From an uncultured beta proteobacterium (GTDB taxonomy: Bacteria > Pseudomonadota > Gammaproteobacteria > Burkholderiales > SG8-39): 38,041 nt of DNA. This document shows, in pieces, positions 1 through 7,825 of the stretch (the stretch's first letter is position 1; each line of letters begins with the position of its first letter). The notes beneath the pieces are model-generated. The model was not told where the DNA came from and did no database searches. It saw nothing but the letters and a program-made list of their open reading frames with translations. Location: assembly GCA_903928055.1 (NCBI GenBank), contig CAIYPG010000096.1, forward strand, positions 1-38,041, given 5' to 3'. The translations under genes and the position numbers were made by a program.

Positions 1-1
1 G

Positions 2-475
2 AAGGGCGGCATCGACGAGACCTATGACTGGAAGAAAGTCGCACTGAAGCTCACGATCGAGCATCCGTCGGAGACCTCGCTGTACATGTACAACTCGGGA
101 CTGACGGCAACGAACAACCTGAGCGCGGTGCGCTGGAATGCCTATGGCAGCCCGGCATTCGAGCGCATGACGCTCGCGCAGTTGCGCGACTTCGGCGTGT
201 CGGTCTATGGCGTGGAGGACACGCCCAAGAACGGCAACTTCGCGCCGTCCTTCCACATCATCAACCATGTGGTCTATCACACCAGCCTCGACACCCCGGA
301 GCTGGTGCCCACCGAAGGCATGCGCCGCTCGGTGCGCGCCTTCGCCGCCATCATCGACAAGGTGAACGGCATGACGCTCGCACAGTTGCGCGGCCCGGAC
401 TTCCCGCCCAAGGACGGACGCGGCACGGTGCTCGGACCGAACGGCAAAGCGCTTGGGAGCGGCGGGGCTGACTGA
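2..475 (+). CDS. Probable M28-family metallopeptidase, C-terminal part
   Basis: The reading frame is open from the window edge, and only the last 157 residues are visible. The segment with Tyr-His-Thr-Ser-Leu-Asp-Thr near residue 93, followed by a Pro-Glu-Leu-Val-Pro-Thr-Glu-Gly-Met stretch and an amphipathic terminal helix, resembles the C-terminal zinc-ligand region of M28 peptidases (His-Thr-x-x-Asp-Thr ... Gly-Met). The catalytic core, and any signal peptide, lies to the left of the window. The protein ends in a low-complexity Gly/Ala tail. The next gene is convergent, with only about 24 bases between the two stop codons. The family call rests on one motif region, so another alpha/beta metallohydrolase is possible. 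Confidence 0.6.
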   Translation, partial: KGGIDETYDWKKVALKLTIEHPSETSLYMYNSGLTATNNLSAVRWNAYGSPAFERMTLAQLRDFGVSVYGVEDTPKNGNFAPSFHIINHVVYHTSLDTPELVPTEGMRRSVRAFAAIIDKVNGMTLAQLRGPDFPPKDGRGTVLGPNGKALGSGGAD

Positions 476-499
476 TTTGCGGCCGCAGGAAACTCAGTA

Positions 500-1480
500 C
501 TACTCCTGCGGCAATTTCAGCCGCTGGTAGTCGGCGCCGAGCAGCGTGGCTTCCTTTCGCACCATGGCCATGAACTGCTCGTTCGTGCCCTTGTAGGGTT
601 CGAGTTCGTTCTGTTCCATGACGGTTTTCCACTCAGGCACGGCACTGGCCGCAGCGAAGGCACCGCGCAACTTTGTGAGCATGGCGGCAGGCATGGTCGC
701 TGGCGCGAACGTCGCATACCACGTGGCAGTGTCCATGTCCGGATAGCCCATCTCCCTGAACGTCGGCACCTGCGGCAGCAGCGGCGAGCGATCCTCTCCG
801 GTGCTGGCCAGGCCGATGATCTGCTTGTTCTGCATGCGGGCACGGGCGCTGTTGAGCGAAATCCAGGTGACGTGGATGTCGCCCGCCAGCATGGCCAGCG
901 CCATCTGGTCGCCACCCTTGTAGGGCACCCCGGTCATGTTGATCCCCGCCATCAGCTTGAAACGCTCGGCGCTGATGTTGCTGCCCGCCGCCGGCCCGAG
1001 GCTGCCGAAATTGGCCTTGCCCGGATTGGCCTTGGCCCAGGCCACGAACTCCGTGAGGTTCTTCGCCGGAACGGCACTGGCGTTCATCACCATGGCATAG
1101 GGCGACAGGCCCATCACGCCCACCGGGGTGTAGTCCTCTATGCGATAGCCCGGTTCCTTGTACGCGAAGGCATTGCCCACCAGGTTGTTGTTCGCCAGGA
1201 GCAGGCTGTAGCCCATGGGCTGGGCGCGATAGACGTCGCGCAGGGCAATCACCCCGCCGCCACCGGCCTTGGCGTCGATGACGACGATGACGCCCAACTG
1301 TTCGCCCAGTTTCGCGGCGACGAAACGATAGCGGTTGGAATTCGCGCTTTCGCTGAACATCGTCACCATGCGGATGGGCTTGTTCGGATAGTCCTGCTGC
1401 GCCCGGACGACTTGCGGCAGTGCCGCCATGAAAACGATGAGCGCGATGAATGCAATGGCAAATGGGCTGGTGCGATGCAT
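500..1480 (-). CDS. TctC/Bug-family periplasmic solute-binding protein (atypical ligand loop)
   Basis: A 326-residue protein with an N-terminal signal peptide (hydrophobic residues about 7-22, likely cut after Val-Arg-Ala near 27), followed by the Bug core starting Tyr-Pro-Asn-Lys-Pro-Ile-Arg. Family landmarks include Pro-Tyr-Lys-Gly-Gly in the middle and a Leu-Pro-Gln-Val-Pro-Thr segment. The ATG at 1480 is chosen because AGGAGAG precedes it; a longer frame to 1522 would translate that ribosome site. The loop that normally reads Pro-Gly-Gly-Gly-x-x-Asp is replaced by Ser-Glu-Ser-Ala-Asn-Ser-Asn, so the ligand may differ from the usual dicarboxylates or amino acids. It is the last gene of a probable three-gene operon with 1595-2590 and 2652-3602. 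No TctA/TctB genes are nearby. Confidence 0.9.
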   Translation of the reverse strand: MHRTSPFAIAFIALIVFMAALPQVVRAQQDYPNKPIRMVTMFSESANSNRYRFVAAKLGEQLGVIVVIDAKAGGGGVIALRDVYRAQPMGYSLLLANNNLVGNAFAYKEPGYRIEDYTPVGVMGLSPYAMVMNASAVPAKNLTEFVAWAKANPGKANFGSLGPAAGSNISAERFKLMAGINMTGVPYKGGDQMALAMLAGDIHVTWISLNSARARMQNKQIIGLASTGEDRSPLLPQVPTFREMGYPDMDTATWYATFAPATMPAAMLTKLRGAFAAASAVPEWKTVMEQNELEPYKGTNEQFMAMVRKEATLLGADYQRLKLPQE

Positions 1481-1512
1481 GACACCTCTCCTCTGGCTGA
1501 TTCGACAGCGGG

Positions 1513-1574
1513 ATGACCTCATTGGGTCATTTCATATGCTTCAACCGTGACGCAAGGGCGGCAGCATTCCGCCC
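1513..1574 (-). other. Two small hairpins between tandem Bug genes
   Basis: The 114-base gap between the two Bug genes holds two inverted repeats: ATGACC-N6-GGTCAT at 1513-1530 and GGGCGG-N7-CCGCCC at 1556-1574. On the minus-strand transcript they would form two stem-loops just after the stop of the upstream gene and before the start of the downstream gene. No U-run follows, so they are not standard terminators. An mRNA-processing or stability role is a guess. Confidence 0.4.
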
Positions 1575-1594
1575 CGGATGCCCATTCCCCGGGC

Positions 1595-2590
1595 CTATTC
1601 CTCGATCCTGATGTTCGCCTTCTTCACCACCGCGTCCCATCGGTCTATCTCGGCGACAAACTGTTTCTGCCATTCCTGCGGCGAGCGCGACGGTGCCGGC
1701 ATGGAGGCATCGGCGACCAGTTTCTTGCGGAACTCTTCGTCAGCCAGCACATGCTGCACTTCGCGGTTCAGCGCATTGACGATTGCCGAAGGCGTCTTGA
1801 TCGGCGCGTAGAGCATGTAGGCATTGATCATCTCGTAACCGGGGATGATGGTCTCGGCAATGGTGGGCACGTCCGGATAGTCCGCATGGCGCTGCGCAGC
1901 CGTAATGGCCAGCACGCGGGCCTTGCCCTGACGCACCAGTTGCAGGCCGGAAATGGAGGTCAGCGTCAGGTCGAGGCGCCCGCCGGCGATGTCGAGTTGT
2001 ATCGCGGAATTGCCCTTGTACGGCACATGGGTCATTTCGATGGCGGCGCCATACTCGATCAGAGCAGTGCCCATGTGGATCGGCGAGCCCGGCCCCGAGG
2101 AACCATAGGTCAGCTTGCCGGGATTTTTCTTGGCATAGGCCACCAGTTCCTGCGCGCTGTTGAAGGGTGCGTCGGCCCTCACGATCAGCATGTAGGGCTG
2201 GTAGCTCATCTGCTGGATGGGCTGCAGCGTCTTGCGCACGTCGGACTGGAACTTGTTGAACACGGCCCCGATGTGCACCGAACCGCTGGCGCTGAGCAGC
2301 GTGTGTCCGTCCGGCTGCGCCGAGACGACGGTATTGACGGCGATGGCGCCCGCCGCACCCGCGACGTTTTCAACGATCACCGTGACCGGCAGGCGTTCGC
2401 CAACGCGCGAGGCGACCGAGCGCGTCACCATGTCCATCCCGCCACCGGCGAGCACCGCGACAAGGATGCGGATCGGCTTGGTCGGATAACCGGGGGCAAT
2501 CTGCGGTTTGTTCTGCGCCATGACCGGCGTCATGAAAAGGCTCGCGCACAGCAGCGCGGCTGATGCGTTCAGGATTTTCCGGACTTGCAT
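1595..2590 (-). CDS. TctC/Bug-family periplasmic solute-binding protein
   Basis: A 331-residue Bug protein with a signal peptide likely cut after Val-Met-Ala at about residue 25. The core has Tyr-Pro-Thr-Lys-Pro-Ile-Arg, a ligand loop containing Ala-Gly-Gly-Gly-Met-Asp, a Tyr-Gly-Ser-Ser-Gly-Pro-Gly segment and His-Val-Pro-Tyr-Lys-Gly. The start at 2590 follows a good AAGGAG site. It lies 61 bases after the DapA-fold gene (2652-3602) and 114 bases before another Bug gene on the same strand, so the three are probably cotranscribed. Bug proteins usually bind small carboxylates, aromatic acids or amino acids in the periplasm; the ligand here is unknown. There is no membrane subunit in the window, so it may serve a transporter encoded elsewhere or act as a sensor. 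Confidence 0.92.
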   Translation of the reverse strand: MQVRKILNASAALLCASLFMTPVMAQNKPQIAPGYPTKPIRILVAVLAGGGMDMVTRSVASRVGERLPVTVIVENVAGAAGAIAVNTVVSAQPDGHTLLSASGSVHIGAVFNKFQSDVRKTLQPIQQMSYQPYMLIVRADAPFNSAQELVAYAKKNPGKLTYGSSGPGSPIHMGTALIEYGAAIEMTHVPYKGNSAIQLDIAGGRLDLTLTSISGLQLVRQGKARVLAITAAQRHADYPDVPTIAETIIPGYEMINAYMLYAPIKTPSAIVNALNREVQHVLADEEFRKKLVADASMPAPSRSPQEWQKQFVAEIDRWDAVVKKANIRIEE

Positions 2591-2651
2591 GACGGCTCCT
2601 TATTTGGATCGATCACCATTCGCGATCAACCAGACGCCCAGAACGACCCGC

Positions 2652-3602
2652 TCAGATCGCCGGCTGGCAGTGCGCGAGTTCCGGGATGCCGATCGCCATG
2701 ACCGCCTTCGCCATGGCGGCGAGGTCCTTGTCATTGATCGGCAGCATGGGCGCGCGCACCGCGCCGCCCGGCAGGCCCAGCGCATTCATCAGCGGCTTGA
2801 CGGCGCGCTGCGAACTGGAATTGCCATTGAACTGGCTCACCACCGAATACAGCGACATCAGTTGCCGGAAGGAAACCCTGAAGCCCTCCATGTCGCCCTC
2901 GTCGAAGGTGCGGATCACCGAGGCAAAGAGCTGCGGCGCGATGTTGCCCTCGGCGCCCATGAAACCGCTCGCGCCCATGGTCAGCATGGTGGCGGCGTTG
3001 TACACGCCGGCACAGTGGATCTCGACGCGATCGGCAAAGCGCTCGATCAACTGGGTGAGGAACTTGAAGTCCGTGCCGCCGTAGTGGATGCCGGCGATGT
3101 TGTCGAAGCGGTCGAGCAGCGTCTCCAGCAGCGTGACCGGCGGCACATAGCCCGAGGAATGATGGCAGGACAGATACACCGGCAGGCGCGTCGCCGGAAT
3201 CACGGTGTTGTAGTACAGCTCCATCTCCGCGACATTGGGCTTGGCCGCGTGCCCGAGCTCCAGCGAATAGATCTGCGCGGCTTCCATGCCCGCCCGTTCA
3301 GCATGCTTCAGATAATCCAGCACCTGCTTTGCGGTGTTTGGCTCGCGTCCGCCGGCACGGCAGGGCACCCTGCCGATGAGCTCCTCAAGGGCAATGCGAT
3401 ACACCAGGTCCAGTTCTTCGGTAGACATCAGGTAGGCTGCGCCCAGGCCGGGCCCGGCGACATACACCGGGAGGCCGGCGTCACGCAGGCGGTGAAGTTG
3501 GCGCCGGAAAGCCGCGCCGTCGACCTTGCCGTCTTCGGTAAAAGGGGTGAGCGCGAAGGAAATCGCGCTCCGCTTCATTTTCTGGGCTGGAATGGTGGGC
3601 AA
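2652..3602 (-). CDS. DapA-fold (dihydrodipicolinate synthase family) protein lacking canonical catalytic residues
   Basis: A 316-residue protein collinear with the class I aldolase-like DapA/NAL family (Ala-Leu-Thr-Pro-Phe-Thr-Glu-Asp-Gly near residue 17, Asn-Ile-Ala-Gly-Ile near 168). The residues that define catalysis are changed. The Gly-Thr-Thr-Gly-Glu loop reads Gly-Pro-Gly-Leu-Gly-Ala-Ala (50-56). The position of the active-site Tyr is Ser (about 145). The Schiff-base Lys in Gly-Ile-Lys-Glu is His (about 173). It is therefore unlikely to be a lysine-pathway DapA. I chose a TTG start at 3602 because AAGGAG lies about 7 bases upstream; an in-frame ATG at 3635 would translate that site, and ATG 3578 has no clear site. 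It is the first gene of an operon with two Bug genes, divergent from 3751-4386. Confidence 0.82.
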   Translation of the reverse strand: MPTIPAQKMKRSAISFALTPFTEDGKVDGAAFRRQLHRLRDAGLPVYVAGPGLGAAYLMSTEELDLVYRIALEELIGRVPCRAGGREPNTAKQVLDYLKHAERAGMEAAQIYSLELGHAAKPNVAEMELYYNTVIPATRLPVYLSCHHSSGYVPPVTLLETLLDRFDNIAGIHYGGTDFKFLTQLIERFADRVEIHCAGVYNAATMLTMGASGFMGAEGNIAPQLFASVIRTFDEGDMEGFRVSFRQLMSLYSVVSQFNGNSSSQRAVKPLMNALGLPGGAVRAPMLPINDKDLAAMAKAVMAIGIPELAHCQPAI

Positions 3603-3681
3603 TGCTCTCTCCTTCGTTGATGCGGCGGGACGCATGGTCTCTTGATGTCGACGGCCTGCGCGGACAGTTTGCACCCCTCTG

Positions 3682-3696
3682 ATGTGAGTATCACAT
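3682..3696. promoter_or_regulatory. Palindromic operator candidate between divergent operons
   Basis: A perfect ATGTGA-GTA-TCACAT inverted repeat lies in the 148-base divergent region between the DapA-fold and isochorismatase-fold genes. It covers the -35 region of the rightward promoter inferred from TATACT at 3704-3709. It resembles a dyad for a dimeric helix-turn-helix regulator, but the half-site spacing is too short for a standard CRP/FNR box. The cognate regulator is not encoded next to it. Confidence 0.5.
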
Positions 3697-3703
3697 ATTT
3701 ACC

Positions 3704-3709
3704 TATACT
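3704..3709 (+). promoter_or_regulatory. Possible -10 element (TATACT)
   Basis: TATACT lies about 42 bases upstream of the ATG at 3751. The matching -35 position falls inside the ATGTGA-GTA-TCACAT dyad and is a poor consensus match, which would suit a promoter that needs an activator. It is assigned by eye only. Confidence 0.35.
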
Positions 3710-3750
3710 GGAGGCCTGTTCCTGCCCCTCCTTCTTGCGAAAGGCTGTTG

Positions 3751-4386
3751 ATGAGCGCGCGCACACCGAAGATGCAGTCCATCCCGTCGAATCTCGCGGA
3801 ATTCGTCGATCCGCGTCACACGGCCCTGCTCATGTGGGACTTCCAGAAGGGCCTGGCCGGGCGCGCATCGAATGCGGAGGCGCTGTTTGCTTCGGCAAAA
3901 CAGCTGCTCGCCGCAGCGGATGCCGCGGGCGTGTTCGTGGCATGGAGCCGCCATACATTGCCACCTTTCAACCTCCTCCCCGGCCCGTGGATGCTGACGA
4001 TGATGAAGCGCCAGGGCGTGAGCCGCCCTGAAGACGTGAAGCCCATGTTTCAGAAAGGCTCGGTGGAAACGGAATTCATTCCGGGCTTCGAGCCGGCACC
4101 GCATCACCTCGTCATTGAAAAGAGCCAGCCGTCGTTCTTCTTCGACACGCCGCTGGACAGCCGCCTGAAAACGCTGGGCATCCGCACGGTCGTGCTGGCC
4201 GGTTTCGCCACCGACATCGGCATCGACTTCACCGCGCGCCATGCGTCCGCGGCCGGCTATTTTGCAATCGTTGCCGAGGATGCCTGCAGCGCGCATACAC
4301 CCGAAGGTCACGAGCGCAGCATTGCCTTCCTGAAGAACTGGGTGCAGGTGGTGCCGTCCGCGAACATCATGGAAGCCTGGTCATGA
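3751..4386 (+). CDS. Isochorismatase-fold hydrolase without the nucleophilic cysteine
   Basis: A 211-residue cytoplasmic protein of the isochorismatase/cysteine-hydrolase fold. The catalytic Asp is in Met-Trp-Asp-Phe-Gln (residue 30) and the Lys in Ile-Glu-Lys-Ser-Gln (124). The usual nucleophile motif Ala-Thr-Asp-x-Cys reads Ala-Thr-Asp-Ile-Gly, so Gly157 replaces Cys. Isochorismatases of the EntB/PhzD type also lack this Cys and act on vinyl ethers, so an ether-cleaving or non-amidase activity is possible. The ATG at 3751 is preferred (AAGG six bases upstream) over an adjacent in-frame TTG at 3748. The stop overlaps the start of the MOSC gene (ATGA), which implies translational coupling. 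It is divergent from the DapA-fold operon. Confidence 0.85.
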   Translation: MSARTPKMQSIPSNLAEFVDPRHTALLMWDFQKGLAGRASNAEALFASAKQLLAAADAAGVFVAWSRHTLPPFNLLPGPWMLTMMKRQGVSRPEDVKPMFQKGSVETEFIPGFEPAPHHLVIEKSQPSFFFDTPLDSRLKTLGIRTVVLAGFATDIGIDFTARHASAAGYFAIVAEDACSAHTPEGHERSIAFLKNWVQVVPSANIMEAWS

Positions 4387-5033
4387 CCAAGGCAGCCATC
4401 CTCTCCATACACACCGGACGCGCCGCGCCCCTGGGGCCTGACCGCGTGCAGAGCGCCTTCGTGAAACACGCCGTCGCCGGACCGGTCAAGGTGACTTTCT
4501 CCGGAGTGCAGGGCGACGAACAGGCCGACCTCAGCGTGCATGGCGGCCCGGACAAGGCCGTCTATGGCTACGCCGCCGGGCACTATGCGGCATGGCGGGC
4601 GGAGTTCCCCGGGAATGCCGCGCTGTTCGTGCCGGGCGGTGTTGGCGAGAACCTCGCCATCAGCGGGCTGGATGAAAGCATGATCCACGTCGGCGACGTG
4701 CATGCCATCGGCACCGCACTGCTGCAGGCCTGCCAGCCGCGTCAGCCCTGCTTCAAGTTTGCGCTGCGCTTTGACAACAACCGCCTGCCCAAGGCCATGG
4801 TGCGCAGCGGCCGCTCAGGCTGGTATTACCGCGTGCTGCAGGAGGGCATCATCACGCCCGGCGACGCCGTGAAGCTGCACGACCGACCGAATCCGGATTT
4901 CCCGTTTTCGCGCCTGGTGGCGCTGATTTATCACGGCGAGGTCAAGGCCGGGGAACTGGAGCGGATGGCGGAAATGTCCGGGCTGGCCGCGCAGTGGCAG
5001 CAGCACGCCAGGGAAAGTCTGGAGAAAAAGTAG
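4383..5033 (+). CDS. MOSC-domain protein (YiiM-like)
   Basis: A 216-residue protein with the MOSC beta-barrel signatures: Val-Gln-Gly-Asp near 42, Ser-Val-His-Gly-Gly-Pro-Asp-Lys-Ala-Val-Tyr (51-61), a Gly-Gly-Val-Gly-Glu-Asn-Leu motif near 85-91, and the conserved Cys in Arg-Gln-Pro-Cys-Phe-Lys (Cys123). MOSC proteins bind molybdenum cofactor or transfer sulfur; YiiM-like members reduce N-hydroxylated substrates. The ATG overlaps the stop of the preceding gene. Its presence is consistent with a cell that makes Mo enzymes, such as the one at 31398-33776, but no direct link can be shown. Confidence 0.9.
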   Translation: MTKAAILSIHTGRAAPLGPDRVQSAFVKHAVAGPVKVTFSGVQGDEQADLSVHGGPDKAVYGYAAGHYAAWRAEFPGNAALFVPGGVGENLAISGLDESMIHVGDVHAIGTALLQACQPRQPCFKFALRFDNNRLPKAMVRSGRSGWYYRVLQEGIITPGDAVKLHDRPNPDFPFSRLVALIYHGEVKAGELERMAEMSGLAAQWQQHARESLEKK

Positions 5034-5088
5034 CCGGCCAATCAGCCAGCGCAGCCCGGGACCAGCCCGCCCCGGATTGAAGGCCCGC

Positions 5089-6672
5089 TTATCTGGCCGG
5101 ATACTTCTGGAACCACTTCGCAAAGGTGCCGGTCGTGCGACCCAGCGCATCGACGGCTGCGACGGCATAGGCTGGACCACTGGTCTCGGCAACGCTCTCG
5201 GTCTTGCTGCGATTCGCGCCGCCCGCATTGGCCATGCCCCCGGCACGGCCCAACACATCGAATATGCCTTTCACCGCCGAGTTGTCCGTGGACTCCACGT
5301 CCTTCATGGTGCCGAACTCGATGTTGCTGATGATGGGCGCTGCCATCTGTATGCCACCCTCATCGCCATTCATCACCAGGCCACCGCGCGTTTCATCGGA
5401 GCGCATGTAGTGGGTATTGAAGGCCGCCACATGCATTGACATCGTGGCGCCGGTCTCGGCGGCACGCGAGGTCAGTCCGGATTGGTTGCCGCTGGAACTC
5501 AAGCGCGCAAAGTTGACAATGATGAGCGGCGAGATCGTAATGGCCTTCAGTTTTGCCGAGTACTCGGCCAAGCGCCGCAGGTTGCCCTGCTGGAAAGGAC
5601 TCTTGTCGCCCCACTGCGCATCAGCGTTGGAAAACCACAGCGGCATGCCGGTGGGCGAATACACTTGGCCGACCAGATTGTTCACAGAAACAGGAAACGG
5701 CTTGCCGGGCGTGGAACTCACCTCTACACCGGAGAGAAATTCCTTCAGATCCTCCTGCGGCACCACTTCCCGGCCGGCAAAGCGCAGTTGCGCGAGGAAG
5801 TCGGCATAAGCCTTGTCGGTAATGGACTGCATCGTGCCCTGGTCAACGCCGTTCAGCACCAGATGCAGCGTGGAACTGGCGCCGCTGGTGTCGCGCCCCG
5901 GGAGGTAGCTGGCGCGCACGGTGGCAGTGGCAGTGTTCTCGGTGATAAACACGACGCGGAAACCCGCAACGGCAACGCGTTTGCTGTTCGGCATGACTTC
6001 GACCACGTCCTTGCCAAAGGTGCCGCCCATCTTGCCCTTGAAGTGCTGGTCCGGATCGAGTTCAGGCAGGGCGGTGATGGACGCGGCCGGCGCCAGCGCC
6101 TTCTGCAGTGCTGCGGGATCAGTGGGCCGTGCACCCGGCGCCGGAGGCGCGGCGAGCGCCACCTGCAGCGCGGCTGCCGCGGCACTGGGCTGCGCGTTCG
6201 CCGGCGGGTTGTAGTTCAGGTCAGAAGCCCTGCAGCCACGCGCAACAAAAATGCCGGTGATGTATTCCTTGCGTGCCGATGCCTGTTTCACGCGATCGGC
6301 TGCCTGCTGTGCAGTCATCTGCCCGTTCTGCTGCGCCACGCCCGCTGCCGCTTTGGCCGCAGTCTGGCCAAACAGGGCGCCTGCCATTCCGCCGAACTGG
6401 CCGAACAGCCCGGTGCGTCCCGCCACTTCGGCAGCAACGTTGGCCGCGGTGCCCGCCATCGCAGTGTTGTTGCCCGAATCCTGGGAGGCCTGCGCCGCGG
6501 CGATGGCCTTGTCCATTGCTCCATTCTCGGCGTACAGCTGCGCGCAGTTCAGTTCGTTGTCGGTGATCCGGACGCGCTCGATCGGCGCCAGTTGCTGGGC
6601 GACTGCGAAGCCGGCAAAAAAAGGACTGCAGGCGATTCCCGCAGCCATGACGGCGGTGATGCGTACGTTCAT
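5089..6672 (-). CDS. Secreted protein of unknown family, 527 residues
   Basis: I do not recognise this protein. It begins with a signal peptide (hydrophobic residues about 5-25, likely cut after Ala-Val-Ala). A short Cys-containing helical segment (Asn-Glu-Leu-Asn-Cys) follows, then an Ala/Gly/Gln-rich stretch at roughly 40-120, a Pro/Ala-rich linker at about 155-200, and a long mixed alpha/beta region to the C-terminus. Only a few Cys residues are present and there is no lipobox. The start at 6672 is chosen because GGGAGGGG precedes it; an in-frame ATG at 6702 lies before this site. The length, signal peptide and strongly coding codon usage support a real gene. It stands alone: the convergent MOSC gene ends 55 bases away, and the next minus-strand gene upstream ends 151 bases before its start. 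Confidence 0.8.
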   Translation of the reverse strand: MNVRITAVMAAGIACSPFFAGFAVAQQLAPIERVRITDNELNCAQLYAENGAMDKAIAAAQASQDSGNNTAMAGTAANVAAEVAGRTGLFGQFGGMAGALFGQTAAKAAAGVAQQNGQMTAQQAADRVKQASARKEYITGIFVARGCRASDLNYNPPANAQPSAAAAALQVALAAPPAPGARPTDPAALQKALAPAASITALPELDPDQHFKGKMGGTFGKDVVEVMPNSKRVAVAGFRVVFITENTATATVRASYLPGRDTSGASSTLHLVLNGVDQGTMQSITDKAYADFLAQLRFAGREVVPQEDLKEFLSGVEVSSTPGKPFPVSVNNLVGQVYSPTGMPLWFSNADAQWGDKSPFQQGNLRRLAEYSAKLKAITISPLIIVNFARLSSSGNQSGLTSRAAETGATMSMHVAAFNTHYMRSDETRGGLVMNGDEGGIQMAAPIISNIEFGTMKDVESTDNSAVKGIFDVLGRAGGMANAGGANRSKTESVAETSGPAYAVAAVDALGRTTGTFAKWFQKYPAR

Positions 6673-6823
6673 GTCCCCTCCCAGGGCAATTCGGATTGGC
6701 ATAAATACCGGCAGGAATTATAGCGATGCTGAATGACACGCGAAACCTTATGCAGACAGCATGGCACCGAAGCGGTGCGCCACGATCCCGTCAACAGACG
6801 AAGGGGAGGCGCCGCCTGCTTCT

Positions 6824-7777
6824 TCAGACGTCGACGATGCGGCCGCTCGGCTTGACCCCGGGCGTCGTGCGCTTGATCGGCACGCGCAGCGTCGAGATCA
6901 TTGCGTGCAGCAGCACAAGCTGGTCCATCTTCAGACCGAGCCGATAGCGGAAATCCTCGGCCGAGGTGAACGGCCCGCCGGTGTCGCGCAGTTCCACCGC
7001 CTTGCGCGCGACTTCCCAGTTTAATCCGGGCAATGCCGCGATCGCCGCAGCGCTGGCGAGGTTGATGTCGAGCACGCGCGATCCATCAGGCTGCACGCGG
7101 AATTCATCCACGGCCGGCTCGGGCGGCGGCAGGATGAACATCGGCCGAAGCCGCTCACGCGTCTTTTCCGGCAGCGCCATCTTCTCCGCGAAATGGCTGA
7201 ACGAGGTGAACCCGCCCAGTTGCTCGCGCAGGGCAACCGCCTGCTTTGCAGCCGCTGGCCCCATGTGCGGCAGCATGGCGAACTCCTGCTCGGTCATGAT
7301 GTTTGCATCAAACAGCATGCGCCGCGACACTGGAGGTTCGGTCGCTTCCGATACCGGCGATTCCGGCAAGCCGAGTTCGGCGCGGCGCTGCGCCTCGACC
7401 ATGGCCTTCTTGCGCAGCGTGTTCTCGCGCAGTTCCGCCCGCTCATCCTGGTATTCAACGAGGCGCTCCAGATACTCGCCGCGCGCCCGGATTGCGTGCA
7501 GCGTGCAGAACACCAGCGACACATACATGGAACGGTGGGCGTAGTCCTCCAGCCCGAATTTGGAGAAATCGAATGCCATGTTGAGGAAGGCCGGGATTCC
7601 GTAGAGGATTCCCCAGAAAATCCAGCGCAGGTCCATGACGCGGATGCCGGTATAGATGAGCGGCACCCAGTACAGCCACACGGTGAAAATGAACAGGAAA
7701 TACCAGGACTGCATGTACTCCCACTTCAGTCCGCGGGAAGTGATCCCCAGGTTTTCCGCTTTATTGTCCTGCGCCAT
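6824..7777 (-). CDS. Membrane-anchored protein with two ComEA-like helix-hairpin-helix domains
   Basis: A 317-residue protein. Residues 24-44, 51-70 and about 84-96 are hydrophobic membrane segments rich in Trp and Tyr. A charged helix follows (98-135, likely coiled coil). Then come two helix-hairpin-helix units: about 157-202 (Leu-Pro-His-Met-Gly-Pro-Ala-Ala-Ala, then Gly-Gly-Phe-Thr-Ser) and about 236-285 (Ile-Asn-Leu-Ala, then Leu-Pro-Gly-Leu, and Gly-Pro-Phe-Thr-Ser). Such units normally contact DNA backbone or act as protein-interaction modules. The ATG at 7777 follows GGGAAGGG. It lies 48 bases downstream of the Ycf46-like ATPase on the same strand, so a shared transcript is likely. This is not a standard ComEA, which is smaller and has one domain. 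Confidence 0.85.
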   Translation of the reverse strand: MAQDNKAENLGITSRGLKWEYMQSWYFLFIFTVWLYWVPLIYTGIRVMDLRWIFWGILYGIPAFLNMAFDFSKFGLEDYAHRSMYVSLVFCTLHAIRARGEYLERLVEYQDERAELRENTLRKKAMVEAQRRAELGLPESPVSEATEPPVSRRMLFDANIMTEQEFAMLPHMGPAAAKQAVALREQLGGFTSFSHFAEKMALPEKTRERLRPMFILPPPEPAVDEFRVQPDGSRVLDINLASAAAIAALPGLNWEVARKAVELRDTGGPFTSAEDFRYRLGLKMDQLVLLHAMISTLRVPIKRTTPGVKPSGRIVDV

Positions 7778-7825
7778 GCTTCCCTTCCCCCGTGCCGTTC
7801 CTTGTGCTGTTCGCGTTGATGCCGG

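Noticed and set aside
5482..6723. Open frame of 413 codons on the plus strand
   Set aside because: It is antisense to the secreted protein gene, which has a signal peptide and ribosome site; the plus-strand frame is an Arg/His-rich shadow.
6764..6778. GCACCG-AAG-CGGTGC hairpin after the HhH gene as a terminator
   Set aside because: There is no T-run on either side, so termination cannot be supported.
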